From: Xestospongia bergquistia | Taxonomy: Eukaryota > Porifera > Demospongiae > Haplosclerida > Petrosiidae | DNA: 64,000 bases | Assembly (NCBI GenBank): GCA_963965975.1 | Contig: OZ014422.1 | Span: 6,117,701-6,181,700 of the forward strand | Reading direction: 5' to 3' | In this document: in pieces, positions 50,444 through 63,000 of the stretch | Position numbering within the stretch: the stretch's first letter is position 1 | Layout of the letters: each line of letters begins with the position of its first letter | The notes under the pieces: model-generated | Databases searched by the model: none | What the model was told of the DNA's origin: nothing | What the model saw: only the letters and a program-made list of their open reading frames with translations | Made by a program: the position numbers and the translations under genes

Positions 50444-51960
50444 TCAATTACAAGGAAGCCCTATCATGACAAATTAGTTCCTAGTTAAAATTGGACCTAG
50501 GTCTAATTTATGCAAGTTAAATTTTGACCTAGGACCCAATTTTGATGCCTAATTTGGACCTATACTGCAAAATTTGTTCCCAGAGATAGGTCCACTTTTG
50601 GCAGCAAAATTTGGTCCTAGGTCTCCTTTTGGCAGCATATAATCTAAATAAAGACAGTATATGTTATGTAATTATAGGTTATATTATATAGGTAATGCTA
50701 CAATTAATTAAGAGTTTTACACAAGTGCCACATATCCATGATATATGGCTCTTGGTCTGCCAAATGGCTCTTGAGATTTCAACACAATCTTCATAAAATC
50801 AGCCTTTGCAGCTTTGCACTTAATCATTCTACCCCCTTCTGCTTGAGGACACTTGTAGTATACTCCAAATTTAATATCAGCAACACATTGTTTTGCTTTC
50901 TTTTTTCACCATTGGAAGGGGAATGGGTTAATTGTTTTATTTTCAAGACAGTGACAAAGGTGGTCCATTAATTGATGTTGAAAATAGGTTATTTGTGTTG
51001 GGGTTTGCCCACCATAAAGACGTGTGGCAAAAGCTAATGAAAAACCCCACAAACATTTGCAAAACGTCCACCAATGTTTGGACTGCATTACTCAGCAACC
51101 TATCATTGATCAATGATTTTCTGTCTGACAGAAACAATGTTAATTCTTGTATCCAATATATGGTTGGGACATCTTTCTTGTTTGTTAGGTCCACACACTC
51201 CATTGGAAAAGAGCTAAGTAGTATAAATATTGAACCCACAGTTTGCTACTGTTAATGATTTCATTTGCAATACTTAAGCTTCTGCTATTAATAAACAGTA
51301 GCAAACTGTGGGTTCAATATTTATATCAGTGACCAAATACACTTTAACGAAAACAATGTTAAGATTACTCTTTCTTGAAATTGTTAATGTCACATTGGAA
51401 TGGGTATCAGTCCAGAAGAGTTGTTTTGGACTCTATCTAGATCTAGTTAATGCTTATATAATGGTGTGTTCGTCTCTGGCTTGATTAGCAAGAGTAACAA
51501 TCTACTCAACATATGACAATAATTTGATATTGCAAATTTATCCTGAATATTTAATATTATTTTACAAAACATAAAATTATTGTCAGTTTGTTGATACTAA
51601 TGGTAAGTATCTATGTATCTATAGTAGGTGCTCTTGCTTCAGAGTTGATCTCATCAGGAAAATTGAAAGGTCTCCAGTCTAGTCAAGGAGAGTCCAATAA
51701 TAAAAAGCACAGTTAGCATACATCTACATTTTTCATCAGCACTAGTAAATTGAAGTGTTTCAATACAATTTTTATCATATATGTGCAATTGCAAAATAAA
51801 ATTTGTGTGTATTGATAGACACTGAACCCTAAATTTAAATTGTTAACAAACAGCAAATTAAATGATAAACGTTAATTTTAATGCCTAAAGGAAATACTTA
51901 AAAAGAACTTGATTAAAAAGAAATATTAAAACAGAAATTAAACCTATCTAGAGCACGTGT
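50444..51960. other. Intergenic, no gene recognised; degenerate GGACCTAGG-type repeats
   Basis: About 50480-50640 repeats variants of TTGGACCTAGGTC and TTTTGGCAGCA. Open frames on both strands at 50.7-51.3 kb overlap each other and show no family feature. The hairpin at 51222-51325 is listed separately. Confidence 0.5.
51222..51325. repeat. Perfect 32-bp inverted repeat with 40-bp loop
   Basis: Left arm 51222-51253 (starts TATAAATATTGAACCCACAG) and right arm 51294-51325 are exact complements. As RNA this would form a stable hairpin of precursor-microRNA size, but the perfect pairing also fits a small inverted duplication or MITE. Confidence 0.85.
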
Positions 51961-51993
51961 ACACACCTAGCAAGGAAACGCGTGACCATCATT

Positions 51994-52076
51994 ATGGCGG
52001 GAAATATCAGCCACTAGCACACGCCTGACGAGCCAAAAATTACATAGTGGTAGTCTGCTGGCATTTCCCGCCAAAT
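51994..52076. promoter_or_regulatory. Putative promoter with two opposed E2F-type sites
   Basis: TATGGCGGGAAAT at 51994-52006 and ATTTCCCGCCAAAT at 52063-52076 match the E2F/DP consensus TTTSSCGC in opposite orientations; the second is a complete TTTCCCGCCAAA. The surrounding 51950-52160 is richer in CpG than the AT-rich background, with CACGTG-like and ACGCGT motifs. This fits a cell-cycle-type promoter, but no gene on either side is recognised. Confidence 0.4.
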
Positions 52077-52189
52077 TGTCACTGGTTTGTGCCTTGTGTT
52101 TGTCAAAATGAAGCGTGAGAGAGATGTCTTGATAACATAAAAGGACTTCGTGTTTCAAGGTTATACAAGTTCACAGACCCCCGTGGGTC

Positions 52190-53035
52190 TTCGTCGCTAC
52201 GACTCGTCTTTGATTGTTCTCAGTTCTCTGATATTTTGCTTAGCTTGTTCTCAGTTCTCTGATGGATTGATTGTTCTCAGTTTTCTGATATTTTGCTTAG
52301 CTTGTTCTCAGTTCTCTGATGGATTGATTGTTTTCAGTTCTCTCATATTTTGATTGTTCAGTACTAGTTCTCCAATGGATTGATTGTTCCAGTTCATTGA
52401 TATTTTGATTCTTCTCAGTTCACTGATGGATTAATTGTTTTCAGTTCTCTGATATTTTGATTGTTCAGTTCTCCAATGGATTGATTGTTCCAGTTCACTG
52501 ATATTTTGATTCTTCTCAGTTCAGTGATGGATTAATTGTTTGCAGTTCTCTGATCTTTTGATTGTTCAGTTCTCCAATGGATTGATTGTTCCAGTTCACT
52601 GATATTTTGATTCTTCTCAGTTCACTGATGGATTAATTGTTCTCAGTTCTCTGATGTTTTGATTGTTCAGTTCTCCAATGGATTGATTGTTTTCACTGAT
52701 ATTTTGACTGTTCAGTTCTCCAATGGATTGATTGTTTTCACTGATATTTTGACTGTTCAGTTCTCCAATGGATTGATTGTTCCAGCTCACTGATATTTTG
52801 ATTCTTCTCAGTTCACTGATGGATTGCTTGTTCTCAGTTCTCTGATGTTTTGATTGTTCAGTTCTCCAATGGATTGATTGTTTTCACTGATATTTTGACT
52901 GTTCAGTTCTCCAATGGATTGATTGTTTTCACTGATATTTTGACTGTTCAGTTCTCCAATGGATTGATTGTTCCAGCTCACTGATATTTTGATTCTTCTC
53001 AGTTCACTGATGGATTGATTGTTCTCAGTTCTCTG
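52190..53035. repeat. Minisatellite of TTCTCAGTTCTCTGATGGAT type
   Basis: Degenerate tandem units built from TTCTCAGTTCTCTGATGGAT, TGATTGTTC and CACTGATATTTTGA, in alternating combinations with a composite period of several tens of bp. Parts are open in one frame over short stretches only. Not a gene. Confidence 0.85.
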
Positions 53036-53205
53036 ATGTTCTCTTGATGAAAAAGATGAGTCGCTCTCCTGCTCATTCTCTTCTCTCTTCTTCCTTCAAG
53101 CCTTCTTTCCTTTTCTTTTTTATTTTTATTTTATTTTTTTTTGGGCTATTCAGCCTATACACTATACACACACTCATACAATCTCTAAAAATCATCTCCC
53201 TCCTG

Positions 53206-53262
53206 CCGCTCGGCGGCCTAAAAAAAATTTTTTTTAATATCTCAGGCCGCCGAGTGGCGGGG
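53206..53262. repeat. GC-rich inverted repeat in AT-rich DNA
   Basis: CTCGGCGGCCT and AGGCCGCCGAG flank an A8T8 centre and a short loop, giving an 11-bp perfect stem with further partial pairing. It stands out by composition; possibly a transposon end or a structured RNA element. Confidence 0.55.
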
Positions 53263-53582
53263 GGGAGCTCTGATCTTCTAGGGTGCGTGTGTGTGTGCTG
53301 TGTGTGTGTGTAGGTTGGTGGTCCTTTTTCACTTCCTCTGTCTCTCTTCACTCTCTATCCATCCATTCATTCACCAACAGTTCATAACTACTCTCTTTTT
53401 CTTTCCCTGCAGGAGCAGCACTGGTGAAAAAGGTGAGCTGTCTTCCATCCATCCATCCACTTTTCATCCATTCTTTAGTGATCCAGTTGTTATTCTTCTC
53501 TTTCTCCCTCTATGTTCTCAACTGGCGGACTGACTGGACTCTTGGGAACTCTTTATCTTCTCTTTTCTACAATTGTTGGATT

Positions 53583-53668
53583 GGAGACCTTCACTGGACT
53601 TCTTGGTGGATTTGGAGACCTTCACTGGACTTCTTGGTGGATTGGAGACCTTCACTGGACTTCTTGGG
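53583..53668. repeat. 30-31-bp tandem repeat, three copies
   Basis: GGAGACCTTCACTGGACTTC starts at 53583, 53614 and 53644. The repeat is open in one frame but has no other protein features. Confidence 0.85.
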
Positions 53669-53689
53669 GACTCTTCAACTACAGAGACA

Positions 53690-54880
53690 GTTTTATATTA
53701 TATTTTTTAATTTTTATTTTATTTTTTATTTTTCATTTGTATTTTTCTGTAAATTTTTTAGTTTCATTTTTTAGTTTCATTTTTTCCTAAGAAATACTTT
53801 AATTCTTTTAAATAGTTTTATCTTTAATCTTTTATAGTTTGTTCTAAAAAAACAGTTTTTACTAAAAGAAGTCAATCTTAACTTTAGTTTTAAAGGTTTT
53901 TTAATATTTAAAAACAGTTTCACTAACTTTAGTTTCAAAGGTTTTTTTTAATATTTTTTCTTTTATACTTTTATACTAAAAAATATTTTTCTTAAAAATA
54001 GTTTATCTTTAATCATAGTTTCAAAGGTTTTTTTAAAATTTTTTCTTAAATAGTTTTATCTTGATTAATAATCAATTATAGTTTTTTGTTCTTAACTTTA
54101 ATTTCAAAGGTTTTTTAAAAATATTTTTTCTTAAATAGTTTTTTAAAAATATTTTTTCTTAAATAGTTTTATCTTTAATCATAGTTTCAAAGGTTTTTTA
54201 AAAAATTTTTCTTAAATAGTTTTATCTTTAATCATTTATAGTTTTTTGTTCTTAACTTTAATTTCAAAGGTTTTTTAAAAATATTTTTTCTTAAATAGTT
54301 TTATCTTTAATCATAGTTTCAAAGGTTTTTTTTAAATATTTTTTTCTTAAATAGTTATCATTTATAGTTTTTTGTTCTCATTAAAGGTTTTTTTAATATT
54401 TAAAAAACAGTTTTCACTAACTTTAGTTTCAAAAGTTTTTTTAATATTTTTTTTATTTTATACTTTTATACTTTGTTGTTCTCTTTTAGTTTTTCCTCAA
54501 TTTTCTTTTATGTTTTTTTTCTCATTTATAGCTTGTTATTTATTTCTTTTATATATTTTTTTAAAATTTATAGTCAATCTTAACTTTAGTTTCAAAGTTA
54601 AGTTGATTAATGTAGCTTTTCCAAATAGGATTGTATTAACTATTGTATGTCAATATGGTTTTCACTAACTTTAGTTTCAAAAGTTTTTTTTAATATTTTT
54701 TTTATTTTATACTTTTATACTTTGTTGTTCTCTTTTAGTTTTTTCTCAATTTTCTCTTTTATGGTTTTTTTTTCTCATTTATAGCTTGTTATTTATTTCT
54801 TTTGTAGCTTGTTTTTTTAGTTTGTTATTTATAGTTTTATATTAATTGTTTAGAATTCAATTTCTTTTGAAACTGTAACT
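53690..54880. repeat. T-rich degenerate repeat field
   Basis: Repeated modules such as TAGTTTTATCTTTAATCATA and TTTCAAAGGTTTTTTAAAA. A segment of about 135 bp starting near 54409 recurs near 54655. The segment with AGCTTTTCCAAATAGGAT near 54615 recurs near 55137. Strong strand asymmetry (T over A). No gene. Confidence 0.8.
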
Positions 54881-55599
54881 TTTTAAAACTGAAATCCATC
54901 TTTAATTGAATCTGTAATACTTTTTTCTTTAATAATCTTTAATATTACTTCTTTAATAAGCAACTACAATCAGTTTACTTCCCATTTCTGTTGTATATTA
55001 TAATTATACTGATTGTTATTACAACATAACATTTATTCCTTTAGTTTTACAAGAAACAATTCTTTCATTTCAATCATATTATATCTTTTTTACAAAAACC
55101 TATATCATTAATTTTAATTAATTGATTAATTTAGCTTTTCCAAATAGGATTATATTAACTATTGTATGTCAATATGCCTCATTATAAGTTAATGTTCATG
55201 TTGTTTGTATAATGTTAGTGTTTTATTTGGTATAAAATTTGACAGTCCCTCATATACCAAACATGTTAAAAGAACAACCATCCTGACTTGGATCACCTTT
55301 GATTGTCGGAACATTCCATGTCCAGATAATTAGCAACTATATTCCATTACTTTTAAACTTTTGCTAAATTCGTTTTATATTTTTGTTTTAATTTTAAAAA
55401 TAGTATTAAATCAGTTAACTTTTAAGGTAATTCAAATTGAACATAAAGTTTTCTGAATGTAGGTCCCTCAAAGTAAAGCATACATTTCTATACATCTACA
55501 AGGAATAATGTAATAATGTCAGACTTCTTGTTGACTTACTTCTCAGTGGTAAAATGTACTTCACAACTCTTATGGAGTCTTCAAATGAGATATATTACA
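54881..55599. other. Non-coding, nothing recognised
   Basis: AT-rich transition between the T-rich field and the satellite. No open frame or structure of note. Confidence 0.5.
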
Positions 55600-58500
55600 A
55601 CAATAACATCATTTTACTAACATTATCATGTGATCTCTAGTAGTTATAAATAGACCTACTAAATGTAACAGAATTTAGTTTGCTCTAAAAATATAGTTAG
55701 TATAAAACTTACAACCCTCAGAACATTATAACATCATATTAGCGTCATCATGTGATCTCTAGTAGTTATAAATAGACCTACTAAATGTAACAGAATTTAG
55801 TTTGCTCTAAAAATATAGTTAGCATAAAACTTACAACCCTCAGAACATTATAACATCATATTAGCATCATCATGTGATCTGTAGTAGTTATAAATAGACC
55901 TACTAAATGTAACAGAATTTAGTTTGCTCTGAAAATTAAGTTAGTATACAACCTACAACCTTTAGAACATTACATCATCATATTAACATCATCATGTGAT
56001 CTCTAGTAGTTATAAATAGACCTACTAAATGTAACAGAATTTAGTTTGCTCTAAAAATATAGTTAGTATACAACCTACAACCTTTAGAACATTACATCAT
56101 CATATTAACATCATCATGTGATCTCTAGTAGTTATAAATAGACCTACTAAATGTAACAGAATTTAGTTTGCTCTGAAAATATAGTTAGTATAAAACTTAC
56201 AACCTTTAGAACATTACAACATCATATTAACGTCATCATGTGATCTCTAGTAGTTATAAATAGACCTACTAAATGTAACAGCATTTAGTTTGCTCTGAAA
56301 ATATCATTAGTATACAACTTACAACCTTTAGAACATTACAACATCATATTAATGTCCTACTAAATGTAACAGAATTTAGTTTGCTCTGAAAATATAGTGA
56401 GTATAAAACTTACAACATTTAGAACATTACATCATCATATTAACGTCATCATGTGATCTCTAGTAGTTATAAACAGACCTACTAAATGTAACAGAATTTA
56501 GTTTGCTCTGAAAATATAGTTAGTATAAAACTTACAACCTTTAGAACATTACAACATTATATTAACGTCATCATGCGATCTCTAGTAGTTATAAATAGAC
56601 CTACTAAATGTAACAGAATTTAGTTTGCTCTAAAAACATAGTTAGTATAAAACTTACAACCCTCAGAACATTACAACATCATATTAGCGTCATCATGTGA
56701 TCTCTAGTAGTTATAAATAGACCTACTAATTGTAACAGAATTTAGTTTGCTCTAAAAATATAGTTAGTATAAAACTTACAACCCTCAGAACATTATAACA
56801 TCATATTAGCGTCATCATGTGATCTCTAGTAGTTATAAATAGACCTACTAATTGTAACAGAATTTAGTTTGCTCTAAAAATATAGTTAGTATAAAACTTA
56901 CAACCCTCAGAACATTATAACATCATATTAGCATCATCATGTGATCTGTAGTAGTTATAAATAGACCTACTAAATGTAACAGAATTTAGTTTGCTCTGAA
57001 AATTAAGTTAGTATACAACCTACAACCTTTAGAACATTACATCATCATATTAACATCATCATGTGATCTCTAGTAGTTATAAATAGACCTACTAAATGTA
57101 ACAGAATTTAGTTTGCTCTAAAAATATAGTTAGTATACAACCTACAACCTTTAGAACATTACATCATCATATTAACATCATCATGTGATCTCTAGTAGTT
57201 ATAAATAGACCTACTAAATGTAACAGAATTTAGTTTGCTCTGAAAATATAGTTAGTATAAAACTTACAACCTTTAGAACATTACAACATCATATTAACGT
57301 CATCATGTGATCTCTAGTAGTTATAAATAGACCTACTAAATGTAACAGCATTTAGTTTGCTCTGAAAATATCATTAGTATACAAATTACAACCTTTAGAA
57401 CATTACAACATCATATTAATGTCCTACTAAATGTAACAGAATTTAGTTTGCTCTGAAAATATAGTTAGTATAAAACTTACAACATTTAGAACATTACATC
57501 ATCATATTAACGTCATCATGTGATCTCTAGTAGTTATAAACAGACCTACTAAATGTAACAGAATTTAGTTTGCTCTAAAAATATAGTTAGTATAAAACTT
57601 ACAACCTTTAGAACATTACAACATTATATTAACGTCATCATGCGATCTCTAGTAGTTATAAATAGACCTACTAAATGTAACAGAATTTAGTTTGCTCTAA
57701 AAATATAGTTAGTATAAACCTTACAACCTTTACAACATTACAACATTATATTAACATCATCATGTGATCTCTAGTAGTTATAAATAGACCTACAAAATGT
57801 AACAATTTAGTTTGCTCTAAAAACATAGTTAGTATAAAACTTACAACCCTTAGAACATTACAACATCATATTAGCGTCATCATGTGATCTCTAGTAGTTA
57901 TAAATAGACCTACAAAATGTAACAGAATTTAGTTTGCTCTAAAAATATAGTTAGTATAAAACTTACAACCCTTAGAACATTACAACATCATATTAACGTC
58001 ATCATGTGATCTCTAGTAGTTATAAATAGACCTACTAAATGTAACAGAATTTAGTTTGCTCTGAAAATATAGTTAGTATACAACCTACAACCTTTAGAAC
58101 ATTACATCATCATATTAACATCATCATGTGATCTCTAGTAGTTATAATGTAACAGAATTTAGTTTGCTCTGAAAATATAGTTAGTATAAAACTTACAACC
58201 TTTAGAACATTACAACATCATATTAACGTCATCATGTGATCTCTAGTAGTTATAAATAGACCTACTAAATGTAACAGCATTTAGTTTGCTCTGAAAATAT
58301 CATTTGTATACAACTTACAACCTTTAGAACATTACAACATCATATTAATGTCCTACTAAATGTAACAGAATTTAGTTTGCTCTGAAAATATAGTTAGTAT
58401 AAAACTTACAACCTTTAGAACATTACAACATCATATTAACGTCATCATGTGATCTCTAGTAGTTATAAATAGACCTACTAAATGTAACAGAATTTAGTTT

Positions 58501-60880
58501 GCTCTGAAAATATCATTAGTATACAACTTACAACCTTTAGAACATTACAACATCATATTAATGTCCTACTAAATGTAACAGAATTTAGTTTGCTCTGAAA
58601 ATATAGTTAGTATAAAACTTACAACCTTTAGAACATTACAACATCATATTAGCGTCATCATGTTATCTCTAGTAGTTATAAATAGACCTACTAAATGTAA
58701 CAGAATTTAGTTTGCTCTTAAAATATAGTTAGTATACAACCTACAACATTTAAAACATTACATCATATTAACCTCATCATGTGATCTGTAGTAGTTATAA
58801 ATAGACCTACTAAATGTAACAGAATTTAGTTTGCTCTGAAAATATAGTTAGTATAAAACTTACAACCTTTAGAACATTACAACATCATACTAACGTCATC
58901 ATGTGATCTCTAGTAGTTATAAATAAACCTACAAAATGTAACAGAATTTAGTTTGCTCTAAAAACATAGTTAGTATAAAACTTACAACCCTTAGAACATT
59001 ACAACATCATATTAGCGTCATCATGTGATCTCTAGTAGTTATAAATAGACCTACTAAATGTAACAGAATTTAGTTTGCTCTGAAAATATAGTTAGTATAA
59101 AACTTGCAACCTTTAGAACATTACAACATCATATTAGCGTCATCATGTGATCTCTAGTAGTTATAAATAGACCTACAAAATGTAACAGAATTTAGTTTGC
59201 TCTGAAAATATAGTTAGTATAAAACTTACAACCCTTAGAACATTACAACATCATACTAACATCATCATGTGATCTCTAGTAGTTATAAATAGACCTACAA
59301 AATGTAACAGAATTTAGTTTGCTCTAAAAACATAGTTAGTATAAAACTTACAACCCTTAGAACATTACAACATCATACTAACGTCATCATGTGATCTCTA
59401 GTAGTTATAAATAGACCTACAAAATGTAACAGAATTTAGTTTGCTCTAAAAACATAGTTAGTATAAACCTTACAACCCTTAGAACATTACAACATCATAC
59501 TAACGTCATCATGTGATCTCTAGTAGTTATAAATAGACCTACAAAATGTAACAGAATTTAGTTTGCTCTAAAAACATAGTTAGTATAAAACTTACAACCC
59601 TTAGAACATTACAACATCATACTAACGTCATCATGTGATCTCTAGTAGTTATAAATAGACCTACAAAATGTAACAGAATTTAGTTTGCTCTAAAAACATA
59701 GTTAGTATAAACCTTACAACCCTTAGAACATTACAACATCATATTAGCGTCATCATGTGATCTCTAGTAGTTATAAATAGACCTACTAAATGTAACAGAA
59801 TTTAGTTTGCTCTGAAAATATAGTTAGTATAAAACTTGCAACCTTTAGAACAATACAACATCATATTAGCGTCATCATGTGATCTCTAGTAGTTATAAAT
59901 AGACCTACTAAATGTAACAGAATTTAGTTTGCTCTGAAAATATAGTTAGTATAAAACTTACAACCCTTAGAACATTACAACATCATACTAATGTCATCAT
60001 GTGATCTCTAGTAGTTATAAATAGACCTACAAAATGTAACAGAATTTAGTTTGCTCTAAAAACATAGTTAGTATAAAACTTACAACCCTTAGAACATTAC
60101 AACATTATATTAACGTCTTCATTTGATCTCTAGTAGTTATAAATAGACCTACTAAATGTAAAAGAATTTAGTTTGCTCTAAAAATATAGTTAGTATAAAA
60201 CTTACAACCTTTAGAACATTACAACATCATATTAACGTCATCATGTGATCTGTAGTAGTTATAAATAGACCTACTAAATGTAACAGAATTTAGTTTGCTC
60301 TGAAAATATCATTAGTATACAACTTACAACCTTTAGAACATTACATCATCATAATAACGGCATCATGTGATCTCTAGTAGTTATAAATAGACCTACTAAA
60401 TGTAACAGAATTTAGTTTGAGACCTACCAAATGTAACAGAATTTAGCTTGCTCTGGAAATATAGTTAGTATACAACTTACAACCTTTAGAACATCACATC
60501 ATCAGGTGGTTTTTAGTAGTTAATAAGTATATTAAAAGTAACAGAATTTGTTTTGAGTATACAACTTACAACCTTTAGAACATTACATCATCATATTAAC
60601 GGCATCATGTGATCTCTAGTAGTTATAAATAGACCTACTAAATGTAACAGAATTTAGTTTGAGACCTACAAAATGTAACAGAATTTAGCTTGCTCTGGAA
60701 ATATAGTTAGTATACAACTTACAACCTTTAGAACATCACATCATCAGGTGGTTTTTAGTAGTTAATAAGTATATTAAAAGTAACAGAATTTGTTTTGAGT
60801 ATACAACTTACAACCCTTAGAACATTACATCATCAGGTGGTTTTTAGTAGTTGTAAGTAGAGCTATTAAAAGTAACAGAA
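55600..60880. repeat. Satellite array, about 122-bp monomer, about 43 copies
   Basis: Monomers contain GTGATCTCTAGTAGTTATAA, ATAGACCTACTAAATGTAAC and AGAATTTAGTTTGCTCT; spacing measured at 55631, 55753 and 55875 is 122 bp. A 31-bp-deleted monomer (ATTAATGTCCTACTAAATG) recurs at 56348, 57415, 58344 and 58557. Diagnostic variants (GAAAATTAAG at 55931 and 56998) show a higher-order period of about 1,067 bp in the left part. From about 60410 the monomers become diverged and mixed with a shorter unit. No coding capacity. Confidence 0.97.
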
Positions 60881-61499
60881 TTTGTATTTTTTCTTGCATC
60901 ATAGTTAGTATACAACTCAATAGTTCATCAGTAGACTACAGAAAAATAAATAGCTAGTAAATTAGTAATAAATAATAGACTTGACTTACGTATAGTATAT
61001 CATAGGACTAATAGATCTAGATCATCACAAGTTGATGCATTATGAGTTACTACAATATTTAAGGTAACAAATAGTAAAACCTTTATTTATAATTCTTATT
61101 AACTCACTAGCATCAAAACATTCATTTCCAGTAGATCACTAACAAATCTAAAGTAGTCCTAAAAAGAAATCCTTTAAAGTATTGAGTTTATAACAGCTCT
61201 CACAGTTGACCATTGTCAGTAGACAGTCCTACTATAAACTGAAAAATAGTTATTATAACAGTGAAATAAGTATTATTTAAAATTGACAAGTATCTGTTGT
61301 ATACTAAAATTACTTAATAATTCTAGTATACAACAGTCCATGTCAGTTTTTAGAGATAAAGAGAAGAGCTTGAGAAAAATCCAGACATCAGGTAAACTTC
61401 AAAGCTAGAGAAATTATAGAGATGCAAAGCCAAGTTTAGATGAAAATAAACAATGACAAAATGAGATGCTAGAAGCTATTCAGTATTCATAACCTTGAG
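60881..61499. other. Non-coding spacer between satellite and next minisatellite
   Basis: No gene or structure recognised. CTGTTGTATACTA near 61290 and TAGTATACAACAG near 61323 form a short inverted repeat. Confidence 0.5.
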
Positions 61500-62235
61500 G
61501 CCTGAAGAAAATCCCATAATGTCAGTAAATCCTGATGCTGGTAAAATGAATCTAAAAGAACAAAGTCGATGCCAGTGAAGAAATAGATGCTTGTAAAACT
61601 CTGGAAACTTAAAATCGTGATGCCAGTAAAATGAATCTAAAAAATCCTAGATGCCAGTGAAGAGCAAGGTCGATGCTTGTAACACTCTGGAAACTTAAAA
61701 TCCTGATGCCATTAAAATGAATCTAAAGAAACCTAGATGCCAGTGAAGAGCAAGGTCGATGCCAGTGAAGAAACAGATGCTTTGTAAAACTCTGGAAACT
61801 GTAAATCCTGATGCCGTAAAATGAATCTAAAAGAACAAAGTCGATGCCAGTGAAGAAACAGATGCTTTGTAAAACTCTGGAAACTTAAAATCCTGATGCC
61901 AGTAAAATGAATCTAAAAAATCCTAGATGCCAGTGAAGAGCAAGGTCGATGCCAGTGAAGAAACAGATGCTTGTAAAACTCTGGAAACTTAAAATATTGA
62001 TGCCAGTAAAATGAATCTAAAAAATCCTAGATGCCATTGAAGAGCAAGTTTGATGCCAGTAAAACTCAGGAAACTTAAAATCCTGATGCCAGTAAAATGA
62101 ATCTAAAAAATCCTAGATGCCAGTGAAGAGCAAGGTTGATGCCAGTAAAACTCTGGAAACTTAAAATCCTGATGCCAGTAAAATGAATCTAAAAATCCTA
62201 GATGCCAGTGAAGAACAAAGTCAATGCCAGTTAAG
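61500..62235. repeat. Minisatellite of GATGCCAGTRAAATGAATCT type
   Basis: Composite tandem units containing GATGCCAGTAAAATGAATCT, CCTAGATGCCAGTGAAGAGC, AGATGCTTGTAAAACTCTGG and AAACTTAAAATCCTG. The unit is about 80-130 bp, with variable internal GATGCCAGTGAAG submodules. The open frame on the minus strand here is a by-product of the repeat. Confidence 0.9.
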
Positions 62236-62269
62236 AAACATTTAAAGAAGGCTAAAAAATTGAGGATTA

Positions 62270-62800
62270 TATGAAATATACAGGAGGTCAACAGGCAAGG
62301 ATTACATGACAGACAAAGTAGGTTAACAGTTTAAGATTACATGACAAACATAGGAGGTAACAGTTAAGAATAACAGGATTACATGACGAACACAGGAGAT
62401 TAAGAGTTGAAGATTACATGACAGATACAGAAGGTTAACAGATGTTAACAATTCAGGATTATATACAGACAAAGGCGGTTTAACAGTTAAGGAATTTATT
62501 ATAGACAAAGTAGTTAACAATTTAGGGTTATTACATGACAAAAACAGGAGGTTAACAATTAGAATTACACAACAGATACCAAAGGTTAACAGATGTTAAC
62601 AATTCAGGATTACATGACAGACAAAGGAGGTTAACAATTAGGATTACACAACAAACATAGGAGGTTAATAGTTAAAGATTACATGACATATACAGGAGGC
62701 TAACAATTCAGGATTACATCACAGACGCAAGAGGTTAACAATGTAGGATTACACAAAACGCAGGAGTTTAACACAAGAATTACATGACGGGCACAGGAGA
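62270..62800. repeat. Minisatellite of GGAGGTTAACAATTAGGATT type
   Basis: Degenerate units with GGATTACATGACAGACAAAG and AGGAGGTTAACAATT, period about 45-50 bp. Related degenerate modules (GGGTTAACATTTCAGG) reappear at about 63420-63900. Confidence 0.85.
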
Positions 62801-62875
62801 GTAACAAGAAAATTAACATTTCAAAATTAGTTTTCGCAAGTGACAAGAAAAGGCTAGAACTAACTTCAATATAAC

Positions 62876-63000
62876 GAAGCTAGATGAACCCAGATGCCTG
62901 TTTGACACCAATTGAGATTGCTAGAAGCTAGATGAACCCAGATGCCTGTTTGACACCAATTGAGATTGCTAGAAGCTAGATGAACCCAGATGCCTGAATA
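62876..63000. repeat. 48-bp tandem repeat, 2.6 copies
   Basis: GAAGCTAGATGAACCCAGAT begins near 62876, 62923 and 62971, and the copies are essentially identical through GCCTGTTTGACACCAATTGA. Confidence 0.85.

Noticed and set aside
50738-51255. Overlapping open frames on both strands of 77-107 codons
   Set aside because: No recognisable domain, no splice support, and they end in the 51222-51325 hairpin; could be transposon debris but unsupported.
53043-54668. Open frames of 80-116 codons rich in Phe, Ser and Leu
   Set aside because: By-products of T-rich and tandem repeats; no conserved features and they overlap in different frames.
55600-60880. CRISPR-like array
   Set aside because: Whole monomers are tandem with no unique spacers, in a eukaryotic context; it is satellite DNA.
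62103-62541. Minus-strand open frames of 62 and 72 codons
   Set aside because: They translate minisatellite units (GATGCCAGT and GGTTAAC families) and carry no protein signature.
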